Assembly (NCBI GenBank): GCA_018830445.1 | Contig: JAHJSN010000123.1 | Location: 1 to 44,882, forward strand | Length of the DNA: 44,882 bases | Direction: 5' to 3' | Source of the DNA: Alphaproteobacteria bacterium | GTDB taxonomy: Bacteria; Pseudomonadota; Alphaproteobacteria; Rhizobiales; Hyphomicrobiaceae | Shown here: one piece after another, positions 34,379 to 43,708 of the stretch | How positions within the stretch are numbered: position 1 is the stretch's first letter | Layout: every line of letters starts with the position of its first letter | Made by a program: the position numbers and the translations under genes | The notes under the pieces: generated by a model | Databases searched by the model: none | What the model saw: only the letters and a program-made list of their open reading frames with translations | What the model was told of the DNA's origin: nothing

Positions 34379-35449
34379 TCACGCGCTTGCACCGGGGCGC
34401 GAGCGGCCACGGCGCGGCTGGTGCGATATCTTCGCCCGGCGCCCGGCAGCGGCACCCTTGCCATTGCTCTCGTTCGCAGGCTTGCCGTTCGACGCCGCAC
34501 ACGGCGCCGTCAGTTGCCCGGCAGCGGAGCGGCGAGAAAGGTCAAACAGTGGCGCCTCATCCCTCGCCAGTGCCGGCTGCTTCAGCCAGTCGGCCAGGAA
34601 ATCCAGGAAGACCCGCATGCGCGGCAGCATGTTCTTCGACTTGGGGAAAATCGCCCAAACCGCACTGTCGCCGGAGGTGTCATGGTTGGTCAGCACGGGC
34701 ACCAGCCGGCCGGCCTGAATGTCTTCGGCCACGTAGGCTTCCGATACGCGGATAAGACCTATTCCTTCGCAGGCAGCCTTGCGAAGCAACTCGACGTCGT
34801 TGGAACGCATGCGCCCGGCAACCCGGACGGAACGCTCGGAGGACTTGCGCCAGAATGGCCAGTGGCAAAGGTCACCATGAACGAGACAAGAATGGCTCTC
34901 CAGGTCCTGCGGGGTGGCTGGCGTGCCCGCACGGTCGAGATAACAAGGGGCCGCGACGATCACCATCGGATCGTCGGCCAAACGCTTGGCGATGAGCGAA
35001 CTGTCCGGCAGAGCGCCGGCCTTGATGGTAATGTCGGAGCCCTCATCAGACACCGACCCGCCCCGATCGGAAATGTCGGCCTGGACGTCTATTTCCGGAT
35101 AGGCGGCCATGAAGGTGCACAACCCCGCAGCAAGTTCCTGGTTGCGCAGCCGGGCAGGCGAATGCAACCTGATCAAGCCGCGCGGATTACCGCGATTGCT
35201 GTCGACGCTGGCCTTGGCGGCCTCGAACTCGGACAACATCCGCTGCGCGTGTTCAAGAAAAATCCGGCCTTCCTCGGTGATGCGGATGGAGCGCGTGGAG
35301 CGGGCGAAGAGCCTGACGCCCAATTCATCCTCAAGCGACTGCAGCCGCTTTGAGATCGTTCCTGGTGTCAGCGAGAACTCGTTGCCGACCGCCGACAGGT
35401 TTTGCAGAGCCGCCACGCGCTCGAAGATGCGTAGATCCTGAATGTCCAT
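34379..35449 (-). CDS. LysR-family transcriptional regulator with C-terminal extension
   Basis: An N-terminal winged helix-turn-helix (DIQDLRIFERVAALQNLSAV, then LTPGTISKRLQSLEDELGVR) is followed by a substrate-binding domain with LVHGDLCHWPFW and NDVELLRKAACEGIGLI. The start is ATG 35449, where LysR homology begins; the open frame reaches 101 codons further upstream without matching anything. The length is 356 residues, about 50 more than usual, owing to a basic Ala/Gly/Arg-rich tail (about 305-356). The target is unknown; the nearest possible targets are the MipA/OmpV gene or a gene outside the obvious operons. Confidence 0.9.
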   Translation of the reverse strand: MDIQDLRIFERVAALQNLSAVGNEFSLTPGTISKRLQSLEDELGVRLFARSTRSIRITEEGRIFLEHAQRMLSEFEAAKASVDSNRGNPRGLIRLHSPARLRNQELAAGLCTFMAAYPEIDVQADISDRGGSVSDEGSDITIKAGALPDSSLIAKRLADDPMVIVAAPCYLDRAGTPATPQDLESHSCLVHGDLCHWPFWRKSSERSVRVAGRMRSNDVELLRKAACEGIGLIRVSEAYVAEDIQAGRLVPVLTNHDTSGDSAVWAIFPKSKNMLPRMRVFLDFLADWLKQPALARDEAPLFDLSRRSAAGQLTAPCAASNGKPANESNGKGAAAGRRAKISHQPRRGRSRPGASA

Positions 35450-35959
35450 ATACCAAACCCAAACGCCTTCCACAGACGCGCCAGATATCGGCCCGACCGT
35501 CCAGGCCGGCCATCCACCCGCGTTTGATGGAAGCTCCTCCCCCAAGGCCAACAGCAGATTTTCCGCCGCCAATGTTTGGCGGTCGTTGCTGGTACTGACG
35601 GGCCTTACACCAGACCCCGATTGCCTACGGCTGATTTCGTTGTTGGCTCTTGCAGCTTCGGCTCGGGTTTTCGAATTGCCGTCCCCCGACGGCCTGATGA
35701 ACTTAGTCGTACACCTGAGAAGGTCAATTCGCGCGGGGCGGGCAGGTTTCAATTCGCGAGGTGCTGTGGCCGAAAAATCGATAGGACCCGTTGTCGGAAT
35801 AGAATGGCGGTGCGTTTGAGTGAGAGGGGACTTTTTATTCGCGGCTTCAGTTGCGCAGTGCCAAGCGGGCCTTAACGTTGCCCCTCAGCGGTTGGCGAAG
35901 CACGAATGCATCGCGACCCGGCGCGAGTGCCGCCGGTTGCACACGCCGATAAGCTTGCC
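35450..35959. other. 510-base stretch without a supported gene
   Basis: The gap lies between the LysR start and the end of the DUF4175 gene. Short frames exist on both strands, but they lack ribosome-binding sites and family motifs. It must contain the LysR promoter. A short direct repeat, CAATTCGCG, occurs at about 35733 and 35751. Nothing else is recognised. Confidence 0.45.
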
Positions 35960-38617
35960 TCAATAGAAGCGCAGCAGGCGCTCGATGTAGTCGAGTTCCT
36001 CGGCCGGGCGCTGGGCCTCGCCGAGACGTCGGCGCAGTTCGTTCAGAAGTTCGCGGGCGCGCTGGGTGTCGATTTCATCGGGCACCTTCACGGAACTGCC
36101 CTGATCGGGCCCGGTTGAGCGCTGCGGGCGGCCGAGCGGATCGCGCGGGGTATCGCCGTTCTGGCCAAAGCGCTGGGGCATGTTCTTCATCATTTCCTGC
36201 GCCATTTCCTGGGCGCCCTTGCGCAGCTTGTCGAGCGCGCGCGACTGTTCCTGCATCGCTCCTTCAAGGTTGCCTTCCTTCAACGCCTGTTCGGCATTGC
36301 GCATGGCCTCCTGGGCTTCAGCGATCTCCTTGGAACTCCCCATGCCGGCGCCGCGCATGTCGCGCTGCAACTCGCCCAGGCGGTTGCGCAGGCTTTGCTG
36401 GCGTTCGCCGAGTTGGCCGGAACCGGGTGGTCCCTTCTGACCTTGACCTTGTTGCTGGCCCTGCTGGCCTTGTTGGCCCTGGCCTTGCGGACCACGGCGC
36501 TGTTGGCCCTGCTGCTGACCCTGCTGACCCTGCTGCTCGCCCTGCTGGCCTTCCTTGCGCTGTTCGGAGAAAGTATCGTCCATGAGACGCTGCTGCTTGC
36601 CGACCACGTCGCCAAGCTCCTTCATCATTTCCATCTGCTGCACGTTGAGCTCGCCCTGGCCGGCTTGCTGTTCGGCCGACTGAAGACGGTCGAGCATGTC
36701 GCGCAACTCGCTCAGCATCTGTTGAGCTGCTTCGCGGGCGCCCGACTTGGCCATCTCCTCGATCTCTTTCATCATGCGCTCAATGTCGTCCTGACTGAGC
36801 TGCTGCTGATCGCTGTCCTGGCCATCGGGCATTGCCGGATTGTTCTTGGCTTCCTGCGCCAACTTCTGAAGGTATTCGTTGAGGGCGGTGCGTAGTTCGT
36901 CCATCGCCTCCTTGAGTTCAGCGTCCTCGGCTCCTTCCTGGAGCATTTTGGACAGCTTGTCCTGGGCTTCGCGCAGGCGGCGTTCGGCGTCGCTGAGATC
37001 GCCGTCCTCGATCCTGATGGCGACGTTCCATAGCTGCTCGATGACGCTGTCGAGGCCCGGGCGCGTATTGTCGCGCTGCAGGCGATAGCTGGCGGTGCGC
37101 AAGCCGAGATAGACCTGGACGTCGTCGATGAAACCATCAGGTTCCATGGTCAGCGCATCAAGCGCGCGCACCACGCGGCTGGAATTGCGCGAATCCTCAA
37201 CAAGCTTGCGGCGTTGTTCGATGATGGCGCGGGCAAACGGCTTCTTGAAGATCCGCTGCGGCAAGTCCATCTCGATGGATTTCGAACTGCCGGTCTGTCC
37301 GGCGGCATCGGTGGCTTCGAGTGTCATCACCACCTTGAGGCCGGCCCAGGGGTGGGAACCCAGTTCCAGGTGCGTCACGCCCTCGCCTTCGCGGGCATTC
37401 GCCTTGGGCAGAAGCAGCGAGAACTCCGGCGGTCGCGAAAGTGGCAGGCGCGGCCCCTGAAGAGTTTCCTTGCGCGCCCATGCGGTGGCGGGGTTTTCTC
37501 TATCAGCTTCCGCCTTGACGATTTTCAACCGTGCCGCAGCGACGCCGTAGTCGTCGGCAACCTTGTAATCGAGCTTCATCGAGCCGCGGCTGGTCGGCTT
37601 CGGCGTCTCGGTCAACTCGATCGTCGGCGGATTGTCGGAAATTACCGAAAACGTCCAGGCGGCGACCTCGCGCTCGGCATACATCAAGCGTACCCGCGCG
37701 GATGTCTTGAGCGTCCCGCGCAGTTCGGCAACGTCCTTGACGACACCACCGACAGTTTTGGCGGCATCCGCGGCAACCGTTGCAGTGTCTTCGCCGGCGC
37801 CGGAGATTTCGAGCCGCACCTGACTGGCGCCTTCGCCGCTGGTGCGCACAATGAGTTCACTTCCTTGCGGGACTTCCACCAAGCCCAGCGCCGCGATGTC
37901 GGCGGCGTTCGCCTTGGCGCTCTTGCCGCCGTCGGCAAGCATCACCGGCGGCTTCGTCGTGTAGCCCGGCGGCGTTATCCACGCGTCGATGCGCAGGCGC
38001 GAAGCGATCGTCTCAGGTTCTTCGAACCGGAACGCAGCGGTCAGTCGGTCGCTCCATTGTTCGCCGGAAAGTCCGATCAGCGCGACAACTCCGACGAGCA
38101 ACGCCGCGCGAAGCGCCCAAGGATCGTGACGCGGCGTATCGGGGTGCGGGGCGGCGACGCGAAGCTTTCCAAGAAGTTCGGAAAGACGCTGGCGGTGGGC
38201 CTGCCAGACGGCGCGCGTGGCCGGATCGGAATCGCCGGCCGAGAGCGTGTCGTCATATGAGGAGGCCGGACGGTGGGGCACGCCCGAGAGCTTTTCGAGC
38301 CGGCGCAAGCCTTCGTCGCGTGACGGCCATGGCGTACGGATCGCAACGACGGCTGCGGCGAGCATCGCTACCGCGAACAATGCAAGGAGCCCCTTGTGGA
38401 CCAGCGGGCCGAACATCGCCCAGACACCCAGCATCGACATGCCGACAAAGGCTATGACGACGGCCAGCAGCAGCCAGACCCGCGGCCACATCCGCTCGAG
38501 GAACAGCATCCAACGGCTGCGCTCGACCTTGCGTTCGAGGGCCTGATCTGCGTGGGCACGCGCAGAACCAGCGGCGCGGGCGCTTTCGGGAGTAGGGGCG
38601 TTTTTCATGGCCGTCAC
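35960..38617 (-). CDS. DUF4175 (alphaproteobacterial low-complexity) membrane protein
   Basis: The product has 885 residues. Two membrane spans lie near the N-terminus (RVWLLLAVVIAFVGMSMLG and LLALFAVAMLAAAVVAI), and a third hydrophobic segment (ALLVGVVALIGL) follows. A large extracytoplasmic domain follows, then a helical region rich in Gln, Glu and Met, with a low-complexity run of Gln and Gly around 685-745 (QQGQQQGQQRRGPQGQGQQG). This is the TIGR02302/DUF4175 type, function unknown. The first codon is GTG 38617; ATG 38608 (MKNAPTP) is an alternative, and neither has a clear ribosome-binding site. It follows lysA on the same strand. Confidence 0.9.
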   Translation of the reverse strand: MTAMKNAPTPESARAAGSARAHADQALERKVERSRWMLFLERMWPRVWLLLAVVIAFVGMSMLGVWAMFGPLVHKGLLALFAVAMLAAAVVAIRTPWPSRDEGLRRLEKLSGVPHRPASSYDDTLSAGDSDPATRAVWQAHRQRLSELLGKLRVAAPHPDTPRHDPWALRAALLVGVVALIGLSGEQWSDRLTAAFRFEEPETIASRLRIDAWITPPGYTTKPPVMLADGGKSAKANAADIAALGLVEVPQGSELIVRTSGEGASQVRLEISGAGEDTATVAADAAKTVGGVVKDVAELRGTLKTSARVRLMYAEREVAAWTFSVISDNPPTIELTETPKPTSRGSMKLDYKVADDYGVAAARLKIVKAEADRENPATAWARKETLQGPRLPLSRPPEFSLLLPKANAREGEGVTHLELGSHPWAGLKVVMTLEATDAAGQTGSSKSIEMDLPQRIFKKPFARAIIEQRRKLVEDSRNSSRVVRALDALTMEPDGFIDDVQVYLGLRTASYRLQRDNTRPGLDSVIEQLWNVAIRIEDGDLSDAERRLREAQDKLSKMLQEGAEDAELKEAMDELRTALNEYLQKLAQEAKNNPAMPDGQDSDQQQLSQDDIERMMKEIEEMAKSGAREAAQQMLSELRDMLDRLQSAEQQAGQGELNVQQMEMMKELGDVVGKQQRLMDDTFSEQRKEGQQGEQQGQQGQQQGQQRRGPQGQGQQGQQGQQQGQGQKGPPGSGQLGERQQSLRNRLGELQRDMRGAGMGSSKEIAEAQEAMRNAEQALKEGNLEGAMQEQSRALDKLRKGAQEMAQEMMKNMPQRFGQNGDTPRDPLGRPQRSTGPDQGSSVKVPDEIDTQRARELLNELRRRLGEAQRPAEELDYIERLLRFY

Positions 38618-38715
38618 ACTAGCATGGAAGGGCCCCGGCGATCCTCAAATTTCCGAAGGCTTTTGTTCTTTATTTGTTTTCCAGTCCGGCTGCGCGAGGC
38701 GTCCAGGAAATTCCG

Positions 38716-39981
38716 CTATAGCCAACCGGGAAGTTTGTCCTGGCCGATCAGTTCGTCGTAACCGGGGCGGGGGCGGACGACGGCGACTTCCTCGCCGCGG
38801 ACCATGACCTCCGGGATGAGCGGGCGGGTGTTGTAGGTCGAGGACATCACGGCGCCGTAGGCTCCTGCCGACATGACGGCAATGAGATCGCCCTCCTTGA
38901 ACGGCGGCAGCGAGCGGTCGAGGGCGAGATAATCGCCGGTTTCGCAGACCGGGCCGACGACGTCCTGGATGACCGGCGGCATCGATTTCAATTCCTCCGA
39001 AACCGGCCAGATGTCGTGATGGGCTTCGTAAAGCGTCGGGCGAATAAGGTCGTTCATGGCCGCATCGACGATGAGGAAGGTCCGGTCGGCACCCTCCTTG
39101 ACGTGAATGACGCGCGAAACGAGTACACCGGCGTTGCCGGAAATCATGCGGCCGGGTTCGAGAACGATCTTGAGACCGAGGCGGCCGAGGCATTCCTTGA
39201 CGACGGCGGCGTACTGAGCCGGCGAGGGAGGTATGGGGGCTCCGGCTTCATAGGGGATGCCGAGGCCGCCGCCGAGATCGAGGTGGCGAAGCGGGATACC
39301 TCCGGAAATCAGGTCGCGGGCCAGCTCCGCCATCAAGGTGAAGGCATCGCGCATGGGAGCAAGATCGGTGATCTGGCTGCCGATGTGCATGTGGATTCCG
39401 GCGATATCGATGCCCGGGAGACTGGCCGCGGCGGCGTACAGTTCGCGCGCGTCGGCAAACGGTACGCCGAACTTGTTCTCGGACTTCCCCGTCGAGATCT
39501 TCCTGTGCGTCTTGGCATCGACGTCGGGATTGACGCGGATCGCTATCGGAGCTTCGCGGCCCAGTTCGGTTGCGACATCATTCAAAGCGTGCAGTTCGGG
39601 CTCGCTTTCGACGTTGAAGCCGAGAATGCCTTCGCTCAAGGCGAATGCCATTTCGCTGCGGGTCTTGCCGACTCCGGCAAAGATGATCTTGTTTGCTGGC
39701 ACACCGGCGGCGCGGGCCCGGCGGAGTTCGCCTTCGGAGACGACGTCCATGCCGGCGCCGTGCTGGGCAAGCGTCGCCAAAACCGCCTGATTGGAATTTG
39801 CCTTCACCGCAAAGCATATGAGTGCGTTGTGATCTGCGAACGCCTCGGCAAGTACGCGATAGTGGCGCTCAAGGGTCGCGGTCGAGTAGCAGTAGAACGG
39901 CGTACCAACGACCGCAGCAACGCTTGCGAGATCGGCATCCTCGGCATGTAGCACGCCGGCCTTATAGGTGAAGTGGTGCAT
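38716..39981 (-). CDS. lysA: Diaminopimelate decarboxylase
   Basis: LysA converts meso-diaminopimelate to lysine with PLP. The PLP lysine is K60 in CFAVKANSN; other landmarks are the histidine in IHMHIGSQI, LDLGGGLGIPY, EPGRMISGNAG and the CETGDYLA cysteine. The length is 421 residues from ATG 39981 (MHHFTYKAG). The frame extends to a TTG at 40011, but homology starts at MHHF. A hairpin with a T-run sits 20 bases before the start codon, and a palindromic repeat lies between it and lptM. Confidence 0.96.
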   Translation of the reverse strand: MHHFTYKAGVLHAEDADLASVAAVVGTPFYCYSTATLERHYRVLAEAFADHNALICFAVKANSNQAVLATLAQHGAGMDVVSEGELRRARAAGVPANKIIFAGVGKTRSEMAFALSEGILGFNVESEPELHALNDVATELGREAPIAIRVNPDVDAKTHRKISTGKSENKFGVPFADARELYAAAASLPGIDIAGIHMHIGSQITDLAPMRDAFTLMAELARDLISGGIPLRHLDLGGGLGIPYEAGAPIPPSPAQYAAVVKECLGRLGLKIVLEPGRMISGNAGVLVSRVIHVKEGADRTFLIVDAAMNDLIRPTLYEAHHDIWPVSEELKSMPPVIQDVVGPVCETGDYLALDRSLPPFKEGDLIAVMSAGAYGAVMSSTYNTRPLIPEVMVRGEEVAVVRPRPGYDELIGQDKLPGWL

Positions 39982-40000
39982 GGAGATCCGTAACACGGCC

Positions 40001-40038
40001 AAAAAAGACAACGGGGACGACGGCTTGACCGCGTCCCC
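40001..40038 (-). terminator. Hairpin plus T-run directly upstream of lysA
   Basis: On the minus strand a 7-bp GC-rich stem (GGGGACG with CGTCCCC, 40013-40038) with extra pairing inside is followed by GTTGTCTTTTTT ending at 40001. The lysA start codon is only 20 bases further on. The shape is that of a rho-independent terminator, but its place just before lysA suggests an attenuator. The 6-base gap between stem and T-run makes it imperfect. Confidence 0.5.
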
Positions 40039-40066
40039 ATAGCAGATCCACCAATACGATTAAATC

Positions 40067-40212
40067 CTAGTGCTCCGACTCTGACATATGGTTCCCTGCC
40101 GGGAACCTGAATGTCAGCCCGGAACATTAGGCAACCTTTTGATTGTGTTCTGGATTCACAAACATCTGACGACATTCCACCCGGGAATCAAATGTTTGAT
40201 CCAGAACACTAG
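40067..40212. repeat. Palindromic repeat C (two hairpins) between lysA and lptM
   Basis: The element runs from CTAG (40067-40070) to CTAG (40209-40212). The first hairpin has the stem CTGACAT...ATGTCAG with an inner GGTTCCC/GGGAACC. The second pairs GTGTTCTGGAT near 40145 with ATCCAGAACAC at the right end. The same element recurs at 44748-44882, where the window cuts it. The right-hand CTAG supplies the TAG stop codon of lptM (minus strand). Mobility is inferred; no transposase is encoded. Confidence 0.85.
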
Positions 40213-40421
40213 CGCAGCATGCCGTCGAGAATGAACGGGCGATGCTCCTTCTTTTTCTGTGTACCGGCGGAACCCTCGGCGGTTCCGCTGGCGTCGGGCG
40301 AAACGGCAGTTCCGGCAGCCTTGGCTTCCGGTGGGGCATCAAGCGAGCCGCGCACCCCGCAGCCGGCAAGCGGCAGGGCGATGGCGAATGCCACGATAAC
40401 AATCGTTCTTACGCTCGACAT
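40209..40421 (-). CDS. lptM: LptM-like lipoprotein
   Basis: The product has 70 residues with a signal and lipobox (IALPLAGC) followed by GVRGSLDAPPE, which matches LptM/YifL, a small lipoprotein that assists assembly of the LPS translocon. The position between argH and lysA is the usual one. The C-terminal half is Ala/Lys-rich (GTQKKKEHRPFILDGMLR). The stop codon TAG lies inside the CTAG edge of the palindromic repeat, so the last residues may have been altered by the insertion. Confidence 0.85.
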   Translation of the reverse strand: MSSVRTIVIVAFAIALPLAGCGVRGSLDAPPEAKAAGTAVSPDASGTAEGSAGTQKKKEHRPFILDGMLR

Positions 40422-40566
40422 GCGTTTAGCGCCTAACCTTTGAACCGGCTCACGTCCGTGACGAAATCGTCAGGAACGTCCTGTCGCCCGCGAACCTGCT
40501 GCCGTTCAGCGTGAGCATACTGCATACGCGCGATCCGGCCCGGTTCCCAGGAACCTAACTTGAGAC

Positions 40567-41976
40567 TTAGCCCGTCTGTCGTTGCTTTTCCAACTGCGCG
40601 AGCCAAATTCCAGCGCTTTTTTCAACGTTGTGTGGCGCTGTTCCCGCATAACTCGTCCGGCTGGCGACCGAATTCTCAACGCTCAGCACAGAGAAGACTG
40701 CATCGGTGATCCGAGGTTCCACAGAACGCATATCGGATATAGAAAGCGCTTCTAGATCAACGCCTTGCTTCTCTGCGAGCGCGACAATCGAGCCGGTGAC
40801 GTGGTGCGCCTGACGAAACGGCATCTTCAGTTCGCGGACAAGCCAGTCGGCCAGATCGGTGGCGGTCGAGTAGCCGTATCCAGCGGCCTTGCGCATGGCG
40901 TCCGGCTGGGGTTGCATATCCTCCACCATGCCGGTCATCGCGGCCACGGCGACCGTCAGGCTGTCGAAGGCGTCGAAGGCGACCTCCTTGTCCTCCTGCA
41001 TGTCCTTCGAATAGGCGAGCGGCAGCCCCTTCATGACGATTACGAGGCTGTTAAGGGCGCCAGCAATGCGGCCGACCTTGGCGCGGCACAGTTCTGCGGC
41101 GTCCGGATTGCGCTTTTGAGGCATGATAGAAGAGCCCGTGGTGAAGCGGTCGGAGAGTTTGAGGAAGCCAAACTGCGGCGTCGTCCAGAGAACGATCTCC
41201 TCGGACATGCGCGAGAGATGCACCGCGCAGATGGTTGCGGCGGCCAACGTTTCGAGGACGAAATCGCGGTCGGATACGGAATCCAGCGAATTTGCGGTCG
41301 GCCGGTCGAAGCCCAGCGCAGCGGCCGTCTGCGCACGGTCGATCGGGAACGAGGTGCCGGCCAGCGCCGCGGCGCCGAGCGGGCACTCGTTGAGGCGTTT
41401 CCTGGCGTCCTGAAACCGGCCGCGGTCGCGCGCGAACATCTCGACGTAGGCCAACAAATGGTGGCCGAAGGTTACCGGCTGGGCAGGCTGCAAATGCGTG
41501 AACCCGGGCATGACGGTAGCGGCATTGGCCTTGGCCTTGACGGCGAGCGCCATTTGCAGGGCTGTCAGGCCCGCATCAAATGCGTCGAGCTGACCGCGGA
41601 CATAAAGGCGGAAGTCAGTGGCCACCTGATCATTGCGCGAGCGGGCAGTATGCAGGCGGCCCGCCGGTTCCCCGATCAGCTCCTTCAAACGCGATTCGAT
41701 GTTCATATGGACGTCTTCCAACGCCCTGGAATACTGGAATTTCCCGCTTTCGATTTCCTCGCCAATCTGCTTCAGGCCCTTGTGGATGGCGGATTTATCC
41801 TCATTTGTGATGATGCCGACGGCGGCAAGCATCTCTGCGTGGGCCGTGGAGCCGGCCAGATCGTCACGAGCCAAACGTTTGTCGAAGTCGATGGAGGCAT
41901 TGATTTGCTCCATGATTTCGGCGGGTGACATTTGGAAACGGCCGCCCCACATCTTATTTGCGTCACTGTCGGTCAC
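40567..41976 (-). CDS. argH: Argininosuccinate lyase
   Basis: ArgH splits argininosuccinate into arginine and fumarate. The N-terminal [10 protein letters not shown] and HMNIESRL, and the family signature [12 protein letters not shown], are clear. The length is 469 residues from GTG 41976, which is preceded by GGAGC about 9 bases away; the frame continues 145 codons upstream without homology. It is divergent from the thioredoxin-like gene, with 100 bases between the starts. Confidence 0.96.
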   Translation of the reverse strand: MTDSDANKMWGGRFQMSPAEIMEQINASIDFDKRLARDDLAGSTAHAEMLAAVGIITNEDKSAIHKGLKQIGEEIESGKFQYSRALEDVHMNIESRLKELIGEPAGRLHTARSRNDQVATDFRLYVRGQLDAFDAGLTALQMALAVKAKANAATVMPGFTHLQPAQPVTFGHHLLAYVEMFARDRGRFQDARKRLNECPLGAAALAGTSFPIDRAQTAAALGFDRPTANSLDSVSDRDFVLETLAAATICAVHLSRMSEEIVLWTTPQFGFLKLSDRFTTGSSIMPQKRNPDAAELCRAKVGRIAGALNSLVIVMKGLPLAYSKDMQEDKEVAFDAFDSLTVAVAAMTGMVEDMQPQPDAMRKAAGYGYSTATDLADWLVRELKMPFRQAHHVTGSIVALAEKQGVDLEALSISDMRSVEPRITDAVFSVLSVENSVASRTSYAGTAPHNVEKSAGIWLAQLEKQRQTG

Positions 41977-42076
41977 GGCATCGTGCTCCGTTTTGGGTGG
42001 CCTACCGGCCGCCGAAGTCGTATTTCGACGGCCAAGACGTAGCGGTTTGAAGAAACAACTCGGAATCGACGAAGCG

Positions 42077-42733
42077 ATGGAACGAAGCCCGAACGACCCC
42101 TCACCACGCGCTACCCGGACGTTTTCGCCCTCAGCGATTTCGTGGCTCGCTTCGACGCTCGCCCTGATCGGTCTGGCGGCGGTATACTTTACTGCTACAC
42201 CTCCTGACAACGCCGTGACGCGAATTGGCGCAGAAACCGCCGACGCGGCAGTGGCTCCGGCCGCCGAAGCGGCGCGAACCGGACTGACGGCATTCGTGAA
42301 GAAAGCGGCGCCCGCGGAATTGCCCGCCGTCACTTTCACTGACGGGGAAGGCGGCGCCAAGAGTCTTGCCGACTTCAAGGGCAAGACGGTTCTATTGAAT
42401 GTCTGGGCCACGTGGTGTGCTCCCTGCCGGGAAGAGATGCCGGGCCTCGACCGGCTTCAGTCCGAACTCGGCAGCGATAAATTCGAGGTCGTAGCGCTCA
42501 GCGTCGACCGCGGCGGCGTCAAAGCCTCGAAGAAGTTCCTCGATCAAATCAATGTCAAATCGCTCGGCACCTATGTCGACGCATCGGGAAAATCGACCAA
42601 GGCGCTGAAGATCATCGGCATGCCAACGACACTGCTGCTCGACGATCAAGGCCGCGAAGTCGGGCGCCTCGTGGGACCTGCCCACTGGGACAGCGATGAA
42701 GCCAAGAAGCTCATCGAAGCGCACCTTCGGTAG
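42077..42733 (+). CDS. tlpA: TlpA-family thioredoxin-like protein
   Basis: The product has 218 residues with an N-terminal membrane anchor ([16 protein letters not shown], about 23-38) and an Ala-rich linker. The periplasmic thioredoxin fold has the active site WCAPC (C114, C117) and the cis-proline motif GMPTTLLL. TlpA-type proteins keep haem-attachment cysteines or copper-site cysteines reduced. ATG 42077 is chosen by the start of family likeness; a TTG at 42047 is in frame. The tlpA/argH divergent pair is common in Hyphomicrobiales. Confidence 0.92.
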   Translation: MERSPNDPSPRATRTFSPSAISWLASTLALIGLAAVYFTATPPDNAVTRIGAETADAAVAPAAEAARTGLTAFVKKAAPAELPAVTFTDGEGGAKSLADFKGKTVLLNVWATWCAPCREEMPGLDRLQSELGSDKFEVVALSVDRGGVKASKKFLDQINVKSLGTYVDASGKSTKALKIIGMPTTLLLDDQGREVGRLVGPAHWDSDEAKKLIEAHLR

Positions 42734-42770
42734 GATGCTGGCCTGGATGGATCGCAGTCGCCGATGCGGC

Positions 42771-43130
42771 TCAGGCTCCAGCCAATCGCTGGGCAAGCCA
42801 TAAAACCAGCCGAATGGCCGCACCGACAACGAGACCGATCAACAATAGCAGCATCGATTTGGGTGCCAATTCTCCGATCAGCGTGGCGTTGGCAGCATTG
42901 GTGAAGGTTGGGAACCAGTGCTCGATCTGGCCGATGCAGAAATTCAAGACTTCGCGGGAATGGCCGATGAGCCAGCCGAACCAATCGCGCTCGTAGATCG
43001 CCAGATAGAAGTAGGTGAGGAGCGCCGCGATCAGCTCGATGACGAGCATGGCGACGGAGCCGGCCAGCGCCAATACGAGCGCCAATGGTCCAGCACCGAT
43101 GGAACCCGATAGCGAATTCTGCTGCGCCAC
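42771..43130 (-). CDS. Small membrane protein of unknown function
   Basis: The product has 119 residues with two or three hydrophobic spans: PLALVLALAGSVAMLVIELI, followed by LLTYFYLAIY, and MLLLLIGLVVGAAIRLVLW near the C-terminus. The middle part holds LNFCIGQIEHWFP. The first codon is GTG, with GGAGG 5 bases before it, a strong site. It is convergent with tlpA. The family is not recognised. Confidence 0.75.
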   Translation of the reverse strand: MAQQNSLSGSIGAGPLALVLALAGSVAMLVIELIAALLTYFYLAIYERDWFGWLIGHSREVLNFCIGQIEHWFPTFTNAANATLIGELAPKSMLLLLIGLVVGAAIRLVLWLAQRLAGA

Positions 43131-43216
43131 ATCAACCTCCTGGAGCTAAGTTCGTCACGGTTAGCAGCGCAAGTTGGCAGAAATACCGCTCCGGGCCGCA
43201 GGCCACACTTCGCGGT

Positions 43217-43507
43217 TCAGCCACCGCCCATGCGCAACTTGTCCTGGTCCCATTGCTCCATGAACATTCGCGCCTCGACATCGGTCATGTTCTGGAAAAC
43301 GAAATGGACTTGTTGCATAGGCAGTTCCATAGGGCCGACGCTCTCGTCGCCCTGAGAAACAAGCTTGAGATCGATGCGCCTGTCACCGTCGCGCAGAACG
43401 ATATCCTCTCCGTCAACAGAGCAGGAAAAATCCCCGATGGCATCGGGAAGCTGACGAATGAATTCATCGCGGCTGATCTGGACCTCGCGGATCAAGACTC
43501 CTGACAT
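43217..43507 (-). CDS. Small acidic cytosolic protein of unknown function
   Basis: The product has 96 residues with no signal or membrane segment. It has alternating strand-like stretches ([30 protein letters not shown]) and ends in an acidic helix ([16 protein letters not shown]). GGAGGACAAC precedes the ATG, a strong ribosome-binding site. It lies 86 bases upstream of the small membrane protein gene on the same strand, so the two may form an operon. The family is not recognised. Confidence 0.75.
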   Translation of the reverse strand: MSGVLIREVQISRDEFIRQLPDAIGDFSCSVDGEDIVLRDGDRRIDLKLVSQGDESVGPMELPMQQVHFVFQNMTDVEARMFMEQWDQDKLRMGGG

Positions 43508-43708
43508 GTTGTCCTCCTTCGGGCGTTATTGCACTCAAGGATTGCTAACCGGCGGGATCGCTCAATCGTTCCAAGACCTGCTCTGCGATTGACTTCGCCG
43601 GCCGCAGGGGCGAAAAGCGCGCGTAACCCTCCAGCCGGGCGGCAACGTGCCGAACTCCGTATCGCCGCGCACCACCCAAACGCCCCATCAATGAATGGAA
43701 TGCCGCGA

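Noticed and set aside
37214-38260. 348-codon open frame on the plus strand
   Set aside because: It is antisense to the DUF4175 gene and shows no motif.
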